64,000 bases of DNA, from the NCBI GenBank assembly GCA_026004195.1, contig BPIQ01000002.1, positions 682,585 to 746,584 on the forward strand, written 5' to 3'. A model generated the notes under the pieces. That model saw only the letters and a program-made list of their open reading frames with translations. It searched no databases and was not told where the DNA came from. The translations under genes were made by a program, and so were the position numbers. Source of the stretch: Candidatus Binatia bacterium. Its GTDB lineage: Bacteria > Desulfobacterota > Binatia > HRBIN30 > BPIQ01. Numbering within the stretch: the stretch's first letter is position 1; each line of letters begins with the position of its first letter. This document shows positions 16,684 through 26,125 of the stretch, one piece after another.

Positions 16684-17397
16684 ATGGGAAGCGAGTCTGC
16701 CGGCACCCCCGAGGTTTCCATCGTCCTCCCGATCCACAACCAGGCCGACCACCTCGAGCGGACCGTCGTCGACTACCTGGGTGTCCTCGAACGACTGCGG
16801 CACTCCTTCGAGCTTCTCCTGGTCGTCAACGCGAGCCGGGACGACTCCGCGCGCATCGCCAGGGAACTTGCGGCGCGGAACACCCATGTTCGCGTCCTCG
16901 AGGACGAACGTCCCGGCTGGGGGCGCGCCGTGCTCGCGGGATTCCGGGCTTCGCGAGGGCGGCTTTTCGCCTACACGAACTCCGCCCGGACGAACGCGTA
17001 CACGCTCGGCCTGCTCGTCCTGCTCGGGCTCGCGAATCCCGGCTACGTCTGGAAAGCCAACCGCCGGCTTCGCTACCCCTTCTTGCGGCGCCTGGGCTCG
17101 GTCCTCTACAACTTCGAGTGCCGGTCGCTGTTCGGCCTGGCCGTGTGGGACGTGAACGGAACTCCGAAAGTCCTCGAGCGCGACGTCTTCGAGAGCCTCG
17201 CCTTGCAGGAAGAAGAGGATCTCATCGACCTCGAGCTCGTGGTGAAGTGCCAGAGAAGGGGGCTCCAGATCGTCGAAGTACCGGTCGTGTCGACCGAACG
17301 GCACGGCGGCCGCTCGACGACCACGCTGCGATCGGCCTGGCGTCTCTACCGCGGCGCCTTTCGGCTCTGGCGAGAGCTCGGGAGGGAGTCGGCGTGA
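16684..17397 (+). CDS. Family 2 glycosyltransferase-like protein lacking the DxD motif
   Basis: A 237-aa GT-A fold protein resembling dolichyl-phosphate mannosyltransferases (SIVLPIHNQADHLERTV, GWGRAVLAGFRAS, WDVNGTPKVLERDVF, GLQIVEVPV). The first nucleotide-binding motif, usually VDDGSTD, reads VVNASRDDS, and the metal-binding DxD/DADL position reads YTNSARTNAY. Because the rest is well preserved this may be a conserved subfamily with altered chemistry rather than a decayed gene. No transmembrane helices. It is translationally coupled to the next gene through a GTGA overlap. Confidence 0.75.
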   Translation: MGSESAGTPEVSIVLPIHNQADHLERTVVDYLGVLERLRHSFELLLVVNASRDDSARIARELAARNTHVRVLEDERPGWGRAVLAGFRASRGRLFAYTNSARTNAYTLGLLVLLGLANPGYVWKANRRLRYPFLRRLGSVLYNFECRSLFGLAVWDVNGTPKVLERDVFESLALQEEEDLIDLELVVKCQRRGLQIVEVPVVSTERHGGRSTTTLRSAWRLYRGAFRLWRELGRESA

Positions 17398-18572
17398 AGG
17401 GAAAACGGCGCCCGGCCGCCGAGGTCGCCTACAGGAACCCGGCGGACGTGCTTGCCGCGTGGGAAGGCGCGGCCGAGGTGGATCCCGCAGAGCTCGCGTG
17501 GGAGTCCACGGGGGAGTTCTGGGATCTTCTCGCGGAAAAGCAAAGGACGCTCGTCGTCACGCGGGAGTACGAGCACCTGATCCTGGCACTTTCCGTGGAA
17601 AACGGGGCTCCTTCGCTCTCCTACCTCCGCCTTCCCCACCCTTCGGGCACGGCGTTTTCCGCGGACACGAACCGTCTCTACGTCGCGCTCACCCGCAACC
17701 CGAACCAGCTTTTCGAGTTCGCCCCGGCCACGGGTACTCGCCTGCGCGAGGACGTACCCGAGCTTCCTCCGATCGAAGACCGCCCGTTCGTGCCCGTGCG
17801 CTCGTGGTTCTTTCCGGGCTCGACGTACCTGCACGACCTCGCCTTCTGCGGCGGGAAGCTTCTGGGTACGGCCGTCGGCGAGAACGCGGTCGTGCGGTTT
17901 CTCCCCGAGGGCGGATACGAGCGCGTGTGGTGGCCCGAGTCCGTCGACGGCCCCGAGGGGCCGCGTTTCGAGCGAAACTACCTCCAGCTCAATTCCATCG
18001 CGGCCGGCAGGACGCTCGAAGAATCGTTTTTCACCGCCTCGACGGACCGGATCGGAGAGGTCCACCCGGGAGATCCGAACTTTCCCGTCGACCGCCGCGG
18101 AGTCGTCTTTTCGGGAAAGACCCGCGGACCCATCGTGCGAGGACTCACGCGGCCGCATTCGGCCCGCCTCCACTCGGGACGCCTCTGGCTCGACAACAGC
18201 GGGTACGGCGAAGTCGGCTACGTGGACGGCGAGTCTTTCGTGGCCGTGCAAAAACTTCCGGGCTGGACCCGCGGACTCTCGTTCGCGGAAGAGCTGGCTT
18301 TCGTCGGCACCTCCCGCGTCCTCCCGCGCTTTCGTTCCTACGCCCCGGGGCTCGACCCCGACGAGTGCGTCTGCGGGATCCACGCCATCGAGATTTCTTC
18401 GGGTCGGGTCGTGGGGTCGCTGCTTTTCCCGGGCGGAAATCAGATCTTTTCGGTGGAAGCCATCCCGGCGCGAGTCTCGCGGGGCTTCCCCTTCCGGGCG
18501 GACCCGGTGTATCGGGACCGCAAAACGGCGCTTTTTTACGCGTACCGAAGCGAGGGGACGGACGATGGGTGA
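17394..18572 (+). CDS. TIGR03032/DUF4915-like beta-propeller protein
   Basis: A 392-aa protein with the hallmarks of the TIGR03032 family: FWDLLAEKQRTLVVTREYEH near the N-terminus, LPHPSGTAFS, HDLAFCGGKLLGTAVGEN, FERNYLQLNSIA and a glycine/tryptophan-rich repeated beta pattern. These proteins are of unknown biochemical function, recurrently encoded beside sulfotransferases and glycosyltransferases, as here. The GTG start at 17394 overlaps the previous stop and the 3' end overlaps the sulfotransferase start by 8 bases. No signal peptide is seen. Confidence 0.75.
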   Translation: MKGKRRPAAEVAYRNPADVLAAWEGAAEVDPAELAWESTGEFWDLLAEKQRTLVVTREYEHLILALSVENGAPSLSYLRLPHPSGTAFSADTNRLYVALTRNPNQLFEFAPATGTRLREDVPELPPIEDRPFVPVRSWFFPGSTYLHDLAFCGGKLLGTAVGENAVVRFLPEGGYERVWWPESVDGPEGPRFERNYLQLNSIAAGRTLEESFFTASTDRIGEVHPGDPNFPVDRRGVVFSGKTRGPIVRGLTRPHSARLHSGRLWLDNSGYGEVGYVDGESFVAVQKLPGWTRGLSFAEELAFVGTSRVLPRFRSYAPGLDPDECVCGIHAIEISSGRVVGSLLFPGGNQIFSVEAIPARVSRGFPFRADPVYRDRKTALFYAYRSEGTDDG

Positions 18573-19500
18573 GTTTCGCCTGGTCATGATCTCGGCGATG
18601 TACGAGAACGGCGGCAACGTCGTGCACCGCCACCTCGACGGCCACCCGCAGCTCTTCGTCTACCCGTTCGAGTCGCAGCTCGGAACGCACTGGGTCACGG
18701 ACGCCCTCGCCTCGATGTTCCCGGCGAAGTACCGCTGGCCCGTGTTTCCCCTCGAGGGAACGCCCGAAGAAGACTTCCGGTCGATCGTCGACGAAGAAAC
18801 GCGCGTGCGCGCCCGGACGCCGTACGTGAGCAAATTCCGCTCCGTGCCCTTCGAGTTCGACGACGAGGAACGAGGGCGCCTCTACGCGCGCTACGTGCGC
18901 GAGAACGGACGGTCGCGGGCGGAGAACGTCCGCGCCTTCTTCCGCGCCACGTTCGATGCGTGGCGGAACTTCCGGAGAACCGACGAACAGAGCGTCTACG
19001 TGGGCTACAGTCCCGCCGTCGTCGTCGACACTCCCGCGATCCTCGCGGACTTTCCCGACGCCCACGTCGTCCACGTGGTGCGCAATCCCTGGTCGGCCTA
19101 CGCCGACACGAAAAAGCGGCCCGTTCCCCTCTCCCTCGACCGCTACATGGCGACCTGGTGCCTCGTGCAGCAGCACGCCACGGCTTTCGAGCGCATGTAT
19201 CCCGGGCGCGTCCACCTTCTCCGCTACGAGGACGTGGTGCGGGAGCCGGAGGTCGTCCTGGGATCGCTCTGCCGCAAGATGGGACTCCGCCCCGACGAGT
19301 CGCTGCGGCGGCCGAGCTGGAACGGCGAGCCGCTCGAGGAGGTTTTTCCCTGGGGGACGATCCGCAAGGCCACTCCCGAGACGAACGAAGCCACGGCACG
19401 CGAGCTTTCGCTCCAGGAACGAGAACGGATCACGGCCTGGGCGGCCCCCTGGCTCGGGAAGTTCGGCTACGAGGATTTCCTCGGCGACGCGGAGCGCTGA
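18565..19500 (+). CDS. Sulfotransferase-family protein
   Basis: A 311-aa PAPS-dependent sulfotransferase-like protein. The 3'-phosphate-binding segment DAHVVHVVRNPWSAYAD and YEDVVREPEVVLGSLCRKMGL are characteristic. The N-terminal 5'-phosphosulfate loop is unusual: instead of a P-loop-like GRSGTT it reads ISAMYENGGNVVHRHLDGHP, although the HP landmark is retained. It probably sulfates a sugar assembled by this operon, or a related surface polymer (inference). It overlaps the TIGR03032-like gene by 8 bases and precedes the membrane GT-C gene by 21 bases. Confidence 0.8.
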   Translation: MGEFRLVMISAMYENGGNVVHRHLDGHPQLFVYPFESQLGTHWVTDALASMFPAKYRWPVFPLEGTPEEDFRSIVDEETRVRARTPYVSKFRSVPFEFDDEERGRLYARYVRENGRSRAENVRAFFRATFDAWRNFRRTDEQSVYVGYSPAVVVDTPAILADFPDAHVVHVVRNPWSAYADTKKRPVPLSLDRYMATWCLVQQHATAFERMYPGRVHLLRYEDVVREPEVVLGSLCRKMGLRPDESLRRPSWNGEPLEEVFPWGTIRKATPETNEATARELSLQERERITAWAAPWLGKFGYEDFLGDAER

Positions 19501-19521
19501 AAAAAGACAGAAGCCTCGGGA

Positions 19522-21456
19522 ATGCCGCGCTTCGACCCCGAACTCGGCCTCGTGCTGACGGCCGCGGTCTCGTGTGTCTACGCCTTCGCCCTCGTCCACC
19601 TGCTTCGCCGGGAGGACCGCTCGGCGCTTACGTGGATTTTCGGGCTTTCGGCCGTCTCGCTCGCACTCCGGCTGGTTTTCGCCGGTGACTATCCGGCGGG
19701 ACTTCACGAGGACGAACCCAAGATTTTCGCGTGCGCATACCTTCGGTGGCGCGAGGGCCACTTTTTCGCCGAAGACTGCACGGGTCTTCCCGTTCTCCTC
19801 ACGGGGCTCTTCCAGGTCCCCCTCTACTCCGTCTTCGGACCCACGCAGTGGACGATTCGTACGTACTCGCTGGTGACGAGCGTCCTCTGCGTGCCCGCGG
19901 CCTACGCCGCTGCCCGCAGCTTCGGCCTCCGCGTGTCGACCGGCCTTGCGGCCGGCGCGCTCGCGGCCGTCCTTCCCTGGTCGATTTTCTGGGGCCGGAT
20001 CTCGATGGGGGGCGAGCTTCCCTTCCACACCTTTCTTCTCGTCGCGGCCCTCGCCCGTTTCTGCCGGAGCCGGGGCGGAGTCGCCGAAATCCTCTACGGG
20101 AGTCTCGCTCTCTGCCTCCTTCTCTACGACTACTGGGCGGGCAGGACGATGCTGGCACTGCCGATTCTCGCAGCCCTGCTTTCCCGAGGCCGATACCGCG
20201 TTTTCTCCCTGCTCGTCCTTCTTCTGGCCGCAGCGGGCTTCTGGCCCTATCTGAGCTGGGACCCGCCGCACGCCTGGGGTGGCGCCAACGAACTCCTGCT
20301 TCCCGAGTTGCGCGAGAGACCCTTCTCGACGCTCGCCGGCCGCACGCTCGCCGCTCTCGAGATTCTCCTCGAGCCCAAAGGCCTCGAGGGCGCACTGACC
20401 GTCGCCGCCGCCGCCGTCCACCCACCGGTCGTCCTCGCGCTGGCGGTCCTGGGCCTTCTCCATCCTTCGCGCCGCACCCTTTTTCTCGCCGGAGGGTTCG
20501 CCGCAGGTTTTCTTCCCGCCGTGGTGAGCTACGCACCTTATCCGAGCGCCCACCGGATGATCCTCGCCTTCCCGTTCCTCCTGCTCTCGGCGAGCGCGGC
20601 TTTCGAATTCGTCCCCTGGGCACGCGTCCGCGCAGCTCTTCTCGTCGTCGTCCTTCTCGCCGCGTCCTACCAGAGCGTGCGCTTCTATTTCTCCGACGCT
20701 TTCTGGCCCGAGAGCAGCCGGGCGCGTTTCACCTGGGAGAACACGGCCGTGCTCGAAAGTCTGCCCTGGCCGCTTCCCTGGAAGCTCGTCGTGAGCCCGA
20801 ACTTCGGCTATTTTTACCGCTTCCGGCAGCCCTTCGACCGCGATTCCGAGTCGCTCGATCCCCGGAACTGGTTTCCACCCGAGGGAAAGAAGGTCACCTA
20901 CGTTTTCTCCCCGCACGAGGGACGACTGCTTCCTTTTTACCTTCGGCTCTTCGGCAGCGAGCGAGTCCGGAGTTTCGGGCGTGCTTTCCGTGTCGACCTG
21001 GAGCCCGGCGACTGGTCGTGGCTCCGCCGCCACGGATGGACGTACGAGGCGAGTTGCGGCGAACGACACGAGCGAGCCCGCATTCCGGTACTCCATCACC
21101 GGCTGCTGAGTTTCCGCGGCCTGCGCTGCCCGGACGGAAAGGCGACGCACCGGTGGCTCGGCCGCTGGCGCGGCCCCGATGCCGATCTCGAGCTCGTCTT
21201 CACGGGAACGGCCCGGATCCTGAGGTCCGACGGCCGGGTGTTCGAGGCCGAAGGCTACGAAAAACGCCTTCCCTTCTCGGTCCGAAGCGACGACGAGCTC
21301 GAAATCGAAGTCGAAAGCGTGGTCGCCGTCCTCTCGATCCTCCTGGCCCGCACGGAAGCCGGCTACCGGGTCCCCGACTGGGAGTGGGTCGAGCCGCTCG
21401 AGGCCCGCTCGAGCCAGCGGCCCAGGTCTCTCGCCACGCGTCGGCGGAGCTCGTGA
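19522..21456 (+). CDS. GT-C type membrane glycosyltransferase (PMT/ArnT-like)
   Basis: A 644-aa polytopic membrane protein with around 10-12 hydrophobic helices over residues 1-400 and a soluble C-terminal domain. The first luminal loop carries an acidic motif (GLHEDEP), the position where GT-C lipid-linked-sugar transferases keep their catalytic Asp/Glu. Such enzymes use polyprenyl-phosphate sugars at the outer face of the inner membrane. It is the last gene of the glycan operon. Its 3' end overlaps the convergent aminopeptidase gene by 94 bases. Confidence 0.75.
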   Translation: MPRFDPELGLVLTAAVSCVYAFALVHLLRREDRSALTWIFGLSAVSLALRLVFAGDYPAGLHEDEPKIFACAYLRWREGHFFAEDCTGLPVLLTGLFQVPLYSVFGPTQWTIRTYSLVTSVLCVPAAYAAARSFGLRVSTGLAAGALAAVLPWSIFWGRISMGGELPFHTFLLVAALARFCRSRGGVAEILYGSLALCLLLYDYWAGRTMLALPILAALLSRGRYRVFSLLVLLLAAAGFWPYLSWDPPHAWGGANELLLPELRERPFSTLAGRTLAALEILLEPKGLEGALTVAAAAVHPPVVLALAVLGLLHPSRRTLFLAGGFAAGFLPAVVSYAPYPSAHRMILAFPFLLLSASAAFEFVPWARVRAALLVVVLLAASYQSVRFYFSDAFWPESSRARFTWENTAVLESLPWPLPWKLVVSPNFGYFYRFRQPFDRDSESLDPRNWFPPEGKKVTYVFSPHEGRLLPFYLRLFGSERVRSFGRAFRVDLEPGDWSWLRRHGWTYEASCGERHERARIPVLHHRLLSFRGLRCPDGKATHRWLGRWRGPDADLELVFTGTARILRSDGRVFEAEGYEKRLPFSVRSDDELEIEVESVVAVLSILLARTEAGYRVPDWEWVEPLEARSSQRPRSLATRRRSS

Positions 21457-23996
21457 TTGAGGTCGAAGCGTTCGAGGGCCTGCTTGAGGGCCCGCGTCGC
21501 CGTGGGGACCGGATGGGAGCGGAAAAACGAAGCCACCTCCCGTTTGTACCGGAGGCTTCCGAGGGCGGGGGTGGCATCGACGACTCGCGAGACCATCATG
21601 GGCGGGAGGCGGCGCGAGACGTCCTCCCAGCGCTTTTTGAGGAACTGCCACGTCCTCTCGCGAGCCGCGCGGTTACCGAAGAGACGAACGAGAACGAGAC
21701 CCACGTCCTGCGTGGCCACTTCTTCGGTGAGAAGCAGGGAAAGGGTCTTCCGGACGAGACTCGGCTTGCGGAACTCCGCGAGCGCGAGCTGAAAGCGCCG
21801 GCGCTCCTGCGGGGTGTCGGCCTTGCGCGCCGCTTTCCGGAAGGCCTCGTACTCGTCCGCCCCGCCCTCGCGAGCCACGATGGCGACGAGCGGATCCGCC
21901 AGATTGGGCTCGAGGGTTTTGCGGTCGCGCAGGTAGGCGCGGAACCGCTTTTGCGCCTCTCCGGCAACGGTACGGTCTTCTGCGAGAATACCGACCAGCC
22001 GCAAGAGCGCCGCCCGGCGGAGCCGCTGCTCGTCCTTCTCGTCGGGGCGTGCGTCCCATCCATGCGTACTCCAGGCAGGCCCGAAGCGGCGCAAAAGCCA
22101 GTTCCGGAAAGCCGGCCGTGCATTCTTGCCCGCGGCATCGAGGAGCTGGTCTTCGACGAAACCCAGGGGACCGAGCAGGGCTTCGAGGACGTCGTAATCG
22201 GTTTCCTCGCCGAGCCGGTCGGCCAGGTCGAGAAACGAGTCGATCCGTACGTGCCCGGCACGGAGGGCGGCCCACTGGTGGCCGAGAAGCCCCATGCGCT
22301 CGACGGGAGTGAGGGCCTCGAGAAGCCGCTCGGATAGCTTCGCGAGCATCTTCGCGTCGTGAAGCGGGCGGTAGAAACCCCCCTCGGACGCATTCCCGTA
22401 GCACCACTCGACGTCTCCCGCCTCCCCCAGGACGAGCCGGCCCGTCCTCCTCGCGAGAAGCTCGCGTTCGAGCCGTACCCCCCTCCTGCTTCCCACCTTG
22501 ACGACGAGCGGCACGGGCCAGAGCTCCCGTGTGATTCTGGCCCGCGGCCGCGCGAAAAAGCGCTGCTGCCTGAGCGAAAGAAACGCCCGTTTCCCCTCGT
22601 GCTTGTATTCGAGCCGCACCAGAGGATAGCCCGCCTGCTCGATCCACGGGCGGACGATCTTCTCCACTTTCTGTCCGGACGCTTCCTCGAGCGCCGTCCA
22701 GAGGTCCCGCGCTTCCGCGTTCGACTCTTGGTGCCGCCGGATGTAGATCCGGACGCCCCGGCGAAACGCATCCGCTCCGAGGTAGTGCTCGATCATCCGA
22801 ACGACCGAGGCGCCTTTCTCGTAGGTGATCGCGTCGAAGTTCTCGGTCGCCTCGGCGGGGTCGCGCACTTCGGCGTAGATAGGATGCGTGTTGGCGAGGG
22901 CGTCGAGGCCCAGCGCCGAGGCCCGGTGGTGTTCGAAGTTGTTCCACATCCGCCACTCGGGCTTCCATTCGTCCACGACGCGGAACGCCATCCAGGTGGC
23001 GAAAGCTTCGTTGAGCCAGAGGTCGTTCCACCAGGCCATGGTCACCAGGTCGCCGTACCACATGTGGGCGAGCTCGTGGGCGACGACCTCGGCAACGCGC
23101 TTTTTCTCGGCGAGCGAGACGGTAGCGGGATCGACGAGGAGGAGCGTTTCTCGGAAGAAGACGGCCCCTGCGTTTTCCATCGCACCGGCTTCGAAGTCCG
23201 GTACCGCCACCAGGTCGAGCTTCGCGTAGGGATAGGGCAGCCCGAAATACTCCTCGAGACGCGAAAGCGATTCTGCCGCGGCTTCCAGGGCGAAATCGCA
23301 CAGATGGCCCTTGCCGGGAACGTGCCAGACGCGAATCGGCGTCGGCCCGACCTTTTTCTCTTCGGAAGCCTCGAGCTCGCCGACCGCGAGCGCACAGAGG
23401 TAGGTGGAAAGTTTCGGCGTGGTTTCGAACGACACGAGCTTGCGCCCCCCCTCGAGGTGCTCGACGCTCGCCACGGGACTGTTGGAGACGACGGCGTTTT
23501 TTTCCTCGGTCGCGACCGTGAACGTGAAGCGGGCCTTGAAAGACGGCTCGTCGAAGCAGGGGAAGAATCTCCGGGCGTCGGTGGCTTCGAGCTGCGTGAA
23601 GGCGTAGCGCCGCCCGTCCTGGCTCGCCGCGTAAAGACCCCGGAGATCCCGCCGAAGCTTGCCCTCGAACTCGACCACGAGCTTCGCGGGCCCCGCGAGA
23701 ACGCGGTGGCGGAGCCTGAACTCGACGGTTTGCCGTTCCGGATGGGTTACGACGGCGGGCTCTTCCTCGTAACCCTCCGCCGAGAAGCGCGGTCGCCGGA
23801 GGTCGAGGTCCACTGCGTGGAGCTCGATCGAGGAGACGGGCCGCTCCACCCGGAGATCGATTTCCACGTGTCCCCGGTACGTCCCCTTCTCGAGGTCCGG
23901 CTCGACGTGCACCCGGTAATGCTCGGGTCGCACGTAGGGGGAAAGACGAAGATCGTGTTCCGCTTTCTTTCTCGTGCCGCGAAGTTTCACCCGCAC
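21363..23996 (-). CDS. M1-family metallo-aminopeptidase
   Basis: An 877-aa cytosolic zinc aminopeptidase of the ERAP/ApN (M1) group. The substrate motif is GAMEN, the zinc site HELAHMWYG with the third ligand Glu in WLNEAFATWMAF, and the catalytic Tyr lies in the ITYEKGASVVRM region. A full-length C-terminal ERAP1-like helical domain follows. The GTG at 23996 is chosen because AGGAGG lies 8 bases upstream and homology starts directly after it (LSPYVRPEHYRVHVEPDL). The upstream part of the open frame is not conserved-looking. It is convergent with the glycan operon. Confidence 0.92.
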   Translation of the reverse strand: MRVKLRGTRKKAEHDLRLSPYVRPEHYRVHVEPDLEKGTYRGHVEIDLRVERPVSSIELHAVDLDLRRPRFSAEGYEEEPAVVTHPERQTVEFRLRHRVLAGPAKLVVEFEGKLRRDLRGLYAASQDGRRYAFTQLEATDARRFFPCFDEPSFKARFTFTVATEEKNAVVSNSPVASVEHLEGGRKLVSFETTPKLSTYLCALAVGELEASEEKKVGPTPIRVWHVPGKGHLCDFALEAAAESLSRLEEYFGLPYPYAKLDLVAVPDFEAGAMENAGAVFFRETLLLVDPATVSLAEKKRVAEVVAHELAHMWYGDLVTMAWWNDLWLNEAFATWMAFRVVDEWKPEWRMWNNFEHHRASALGLDALANTHPIYAEVRDPAEATENFDAITYEKGASVVRMIEHYLGADAFRRGVRIYIRRHQESNAEARDLWTALEEASGQKVEKIVRPWIEQAGYPLVRLEYKHEGKRAFLSLRQQRFFARPRARITRELWPVPLVVKVGSRRGVRLERELLARRTGRLVLGEAGDVEWCYGNASEGGFYRPLHDAKMLAKLSERLLEALTPVERMGLLGHQWAALRAGHVRIDSFLDLADRLGEETDYDVLEALLGPLGFVEDQLLDAAGKNARPAFRNWLLRRFGPAWSTHGWDARPDEKDEQRLRRAALLRLVGILAEDRTVAGEAQKRFRAYLRDRKTLEPNLADPLVAIVAREGGADEYEAFRKAARKADTPQERRRFQLALAEFRKPSLVRKTLSLLLTEEVATQDVGLVLVRLFGNRAARERTWQFLKKRWEDVSRRLPPMMVSRVVDATPALGSLRYKREVASFFRSHPVPTATRALKQALERFDLNHELRRRVARDLGRWLERASSGSTHSQSGTR

Positions 23997-24649
23997 TCCC
24001 CTTACCTCCTCCTGCTCGTGCTGCGTCGGGCCGAAGCGGGGCTCCGGGTCCGGGTTCGGAGCGGGGCTTCCGAACCTGGGCGCGAAAACCGCCGACCTGT
24101 CACCCGCTCTGAGCGGGAGTTTTCCTCTTACGTCCTGGAGGCCCGACGGGCAATACGCGGCGCGGTCCTCTCTTTTCGCGCCGGGGCTTTCGCGCCGGGA
24201 CGTCGCACCGGAAAAGACGCCCAGCACGATCCAGCGAAAGACCAGCCGCCCTCCGGAGCGGACCGACGCCGAACCCCTTCGCGGAGCGGTCGCGGCCGCA
24301 CGACTCGCAGGCCTTTAACTCCGGGTCGCTCGGAAGACCGCAGCGGCGTAGCGCGCGCGTAGGGTTCCGAGGCTAGCCTCCTTTCGAGGTCCGAAACATG
24401 GCCCGCGACGACAGAGTCCTGCCCCGTGGCAGTGGGCATCGACCGCAGAACGCTCTTCTCGCCGGCCGGAGAGGCGTTCGTGCGAGCAAAGACCAACTCT
24501 GCGTGGCGTCACGGCGAGTCCACGCACGAAGGGCGGGCGAATCCTACCGGTAGCCTCGGCCTCGAAAGCCTTTTCGGGGAGCCACTACCCGGCGGCGGAC
24601 CATCCGCTCAGCCCGAGCCGAACGACGACTCCCGGGTCCTTTGTCGCGC
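23997..24649. other. Intergenic region, no gene recognised
   Basis: About 650 bases between the start of the aminopeptidase gene and the stop of the sorted surface protein. Open frames on both strands are Arg/Ala/Pro-rich with no recognisable family. No REP-like hairpin with the ACRGAG loop was seen. It could hold a remnant gene or a long regulatory region. Confidence 0.4.
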
Positions 24650-26056
24650 TCACCCTCGCGCCGAGCCTGCACGTCCCAGGCGGGACAGAGCCCAGATCAT
24701 CGCTGCGGCGAGACCGAAGATCAGGAGAAGTCCGCTCGGCGAACCGGGGGAGGAGACCACGGGGATCGGCGGCCGGGTCCGCGTCGGCGTGGCCGTCGGC
24801 GTCACCGTGGGCGTCGGGGTAGGTGTCGGTGTGTTGGTGGGCGTGTTGGTGGGTGTGGGGGTGGAGGTCGGCGTGTCCGTCGGAGTCGGGGTCGAGGTGG
24901 GGGTCGGCGTCGGAGTGGGAGTAGGTGTCGGCGTGTTGGTCGGCGTGTCCGTGGGCGTGGGGGTCGGCGTCGGAGTGTCGGTCGGAGTCGGGGTCGGGGT
25001 CGGTGTGTTCGTGGGCGTGTTCGTGGGCGTGTCGGTCGGAGTGGGGGTGTTCGTGGGCGTGTCCGTGGGTGTCGGGGTCGGAGTGGGGGTGTTCGTGGGC
25101 GTGTTCGTCGGGGTGTCGGTCGGCGTGGGGGTCGGCGTCGGAGTGGGGGTGTTGGTCGGCGTGTCGGTGGGCGTCGGAGTGTTGGTGGGGGTGTTCGTCG
25201 GGGTGGGGGTCGGGGTGTGGAAGTCCTGGTTTGCCTGTGCGCCCTCGGTGCTCTCTACGACGCCACTCGCATTGACGCGAAAGCCGGCCGCGGACACACC
25301 AAAAGCCGAAGCTCCATCCTGCGTGCCTACGAAAACAATGATTTCGCAGTCCGGACCAGTGGTACACGCCCCTTCCAGCAAGAACCCGTCCGGCGTGGTC
25401 TGGCTAGCCGGGTTACCTACCTGAGACCCTTGTGTGTCATCGAGCGTAATGGCTTGATTCGGTACCTCGCCGGTGGTCGGGTCGGAGATCGTCGTGCCGT
25501 CGCCCCCGCTCGGAAACACCAGAGATGCCCCCTCGCACGTAAAACCGTTCACCGTGCGGGAAACCACCCCCGGATTACCCTGAGCGGGTAATGCCAGAGC
25601 CGCGGGCACCCGAGCGTCCGAAGTAGAGACCGGAACAAGTGGCTCCGTTCCACCTCCCCCAGCACTCACCGTTCGCACCCCGGGACCCGGCAAAGTCAAA
25701 AGCCCCGCTCCGCCGGACCCCGCCGGGTCGAAAATCAAGGTCGAGTTGTTGGTGAACCCTTCCAGCACAGTGGTTCGCATCAGATTAGGCAGCAGTTGCC
25801 CCGCGCCAGCTGCGAACGCCGTCAGCACCGTGCCCGGGCCACCAGGGCTCTCGGAAACGCTACAGGGTGTGCCGCTCTGGAGAGAAACACTCGTCACCTG
25901 AGTGAACGGTGACGTCGTGGTCACGACCAGGTAGACGTGGTTGTCGTTCGAGAGAAAGCGGGTGACCGTCAGGGCTGCCGCGAAATGCGGGAACCAGAAA
26001 CCGCCGAAAAGGACGAACGCAACGACCAGAAGCTGACGCCTGCGCGAGCTACCCAT
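24650..26056 (-). CDS. Secreted surface protein with Thr-Pro linker and CTERM sorting signal
   Basis: A 468-aa protein. Signal peptide at residues 1-28 ([13 protein letters not shown], cleavage near FAAA), then a roughly 250-residue beta-rich domain of unknown family ([28 protein letters not shown]). A low-complexity Thr-Pro linker of about 155 residues follows ([11 protein letters not shown] units). The C-terminus is a tripartite anchor: [12 protein letters not shown], a hydrophobic stretch [15 protein letters not shown], and basic SRLGR. This resembles the IPTL-type CTERM processed by exosortase H, and an exosortase-H-like gene lies at 33638-34183. Function on the surface is unknown; adhesion or stalk use of the linker is a guess. 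Confidence 0.8.
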   Translation of the reverse strand: MGSSRRRQLLVVAFVLFGGFWFPHFAAALTVTRFLSNDNHVYLVVTTTSPFTQVTSVSLQSGTPCSVSESPGGPGTVLTAFAAGAGQLLPNLMRTTVLEGFTNNSTLIFDPAGSGGAGLLTLPGPGVRTVSAGGGGTEPLVPVSTSDARVPAALALPAQGNPGVVSRTVNGFTCEGASLVFPSGGDGTTISDPTTGEVPNQAITLDDTQGSQVGNPASQTTPDGFLLEGACTTGPDCEIIVFVGTQDGASAFGVSAAGFRVNASGVVESTEGAQANQDFHTPTPTPTNTPTNTPTPTDTPTNTPTPTPTPTPTDTPTNTPTNTPTPTPTPTDTPTNTPTPTDTPTNTPTNTPTPTPTPTDTPTPTPTPTDTPTNTPTPTPTPTPTPTSTPTPTDTPTSTPTPTNTPTNTPTPTPTPTVTPTATPTRTRPPIPVVSSPGSPSGLLLIFGLAAAMIWALSRLGRAGSARG

Positions 26057-26125
26057 TACTCCTCGCCCTCCTCGCAGCCCCGTGGCTCGGTTCCCGCCTT
26101 ATTCCGACCGCTCAGGCCCGCCGGT

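Noticed and set aside
24830-25210. Short tandem DNA repeat (GTGGGCGT-like) as a satellite
   Set aside because: It encodes the Thr-Pro linker of the surface protein in frame, and the codons vary in the third position, so it is a coding low-complexity region.
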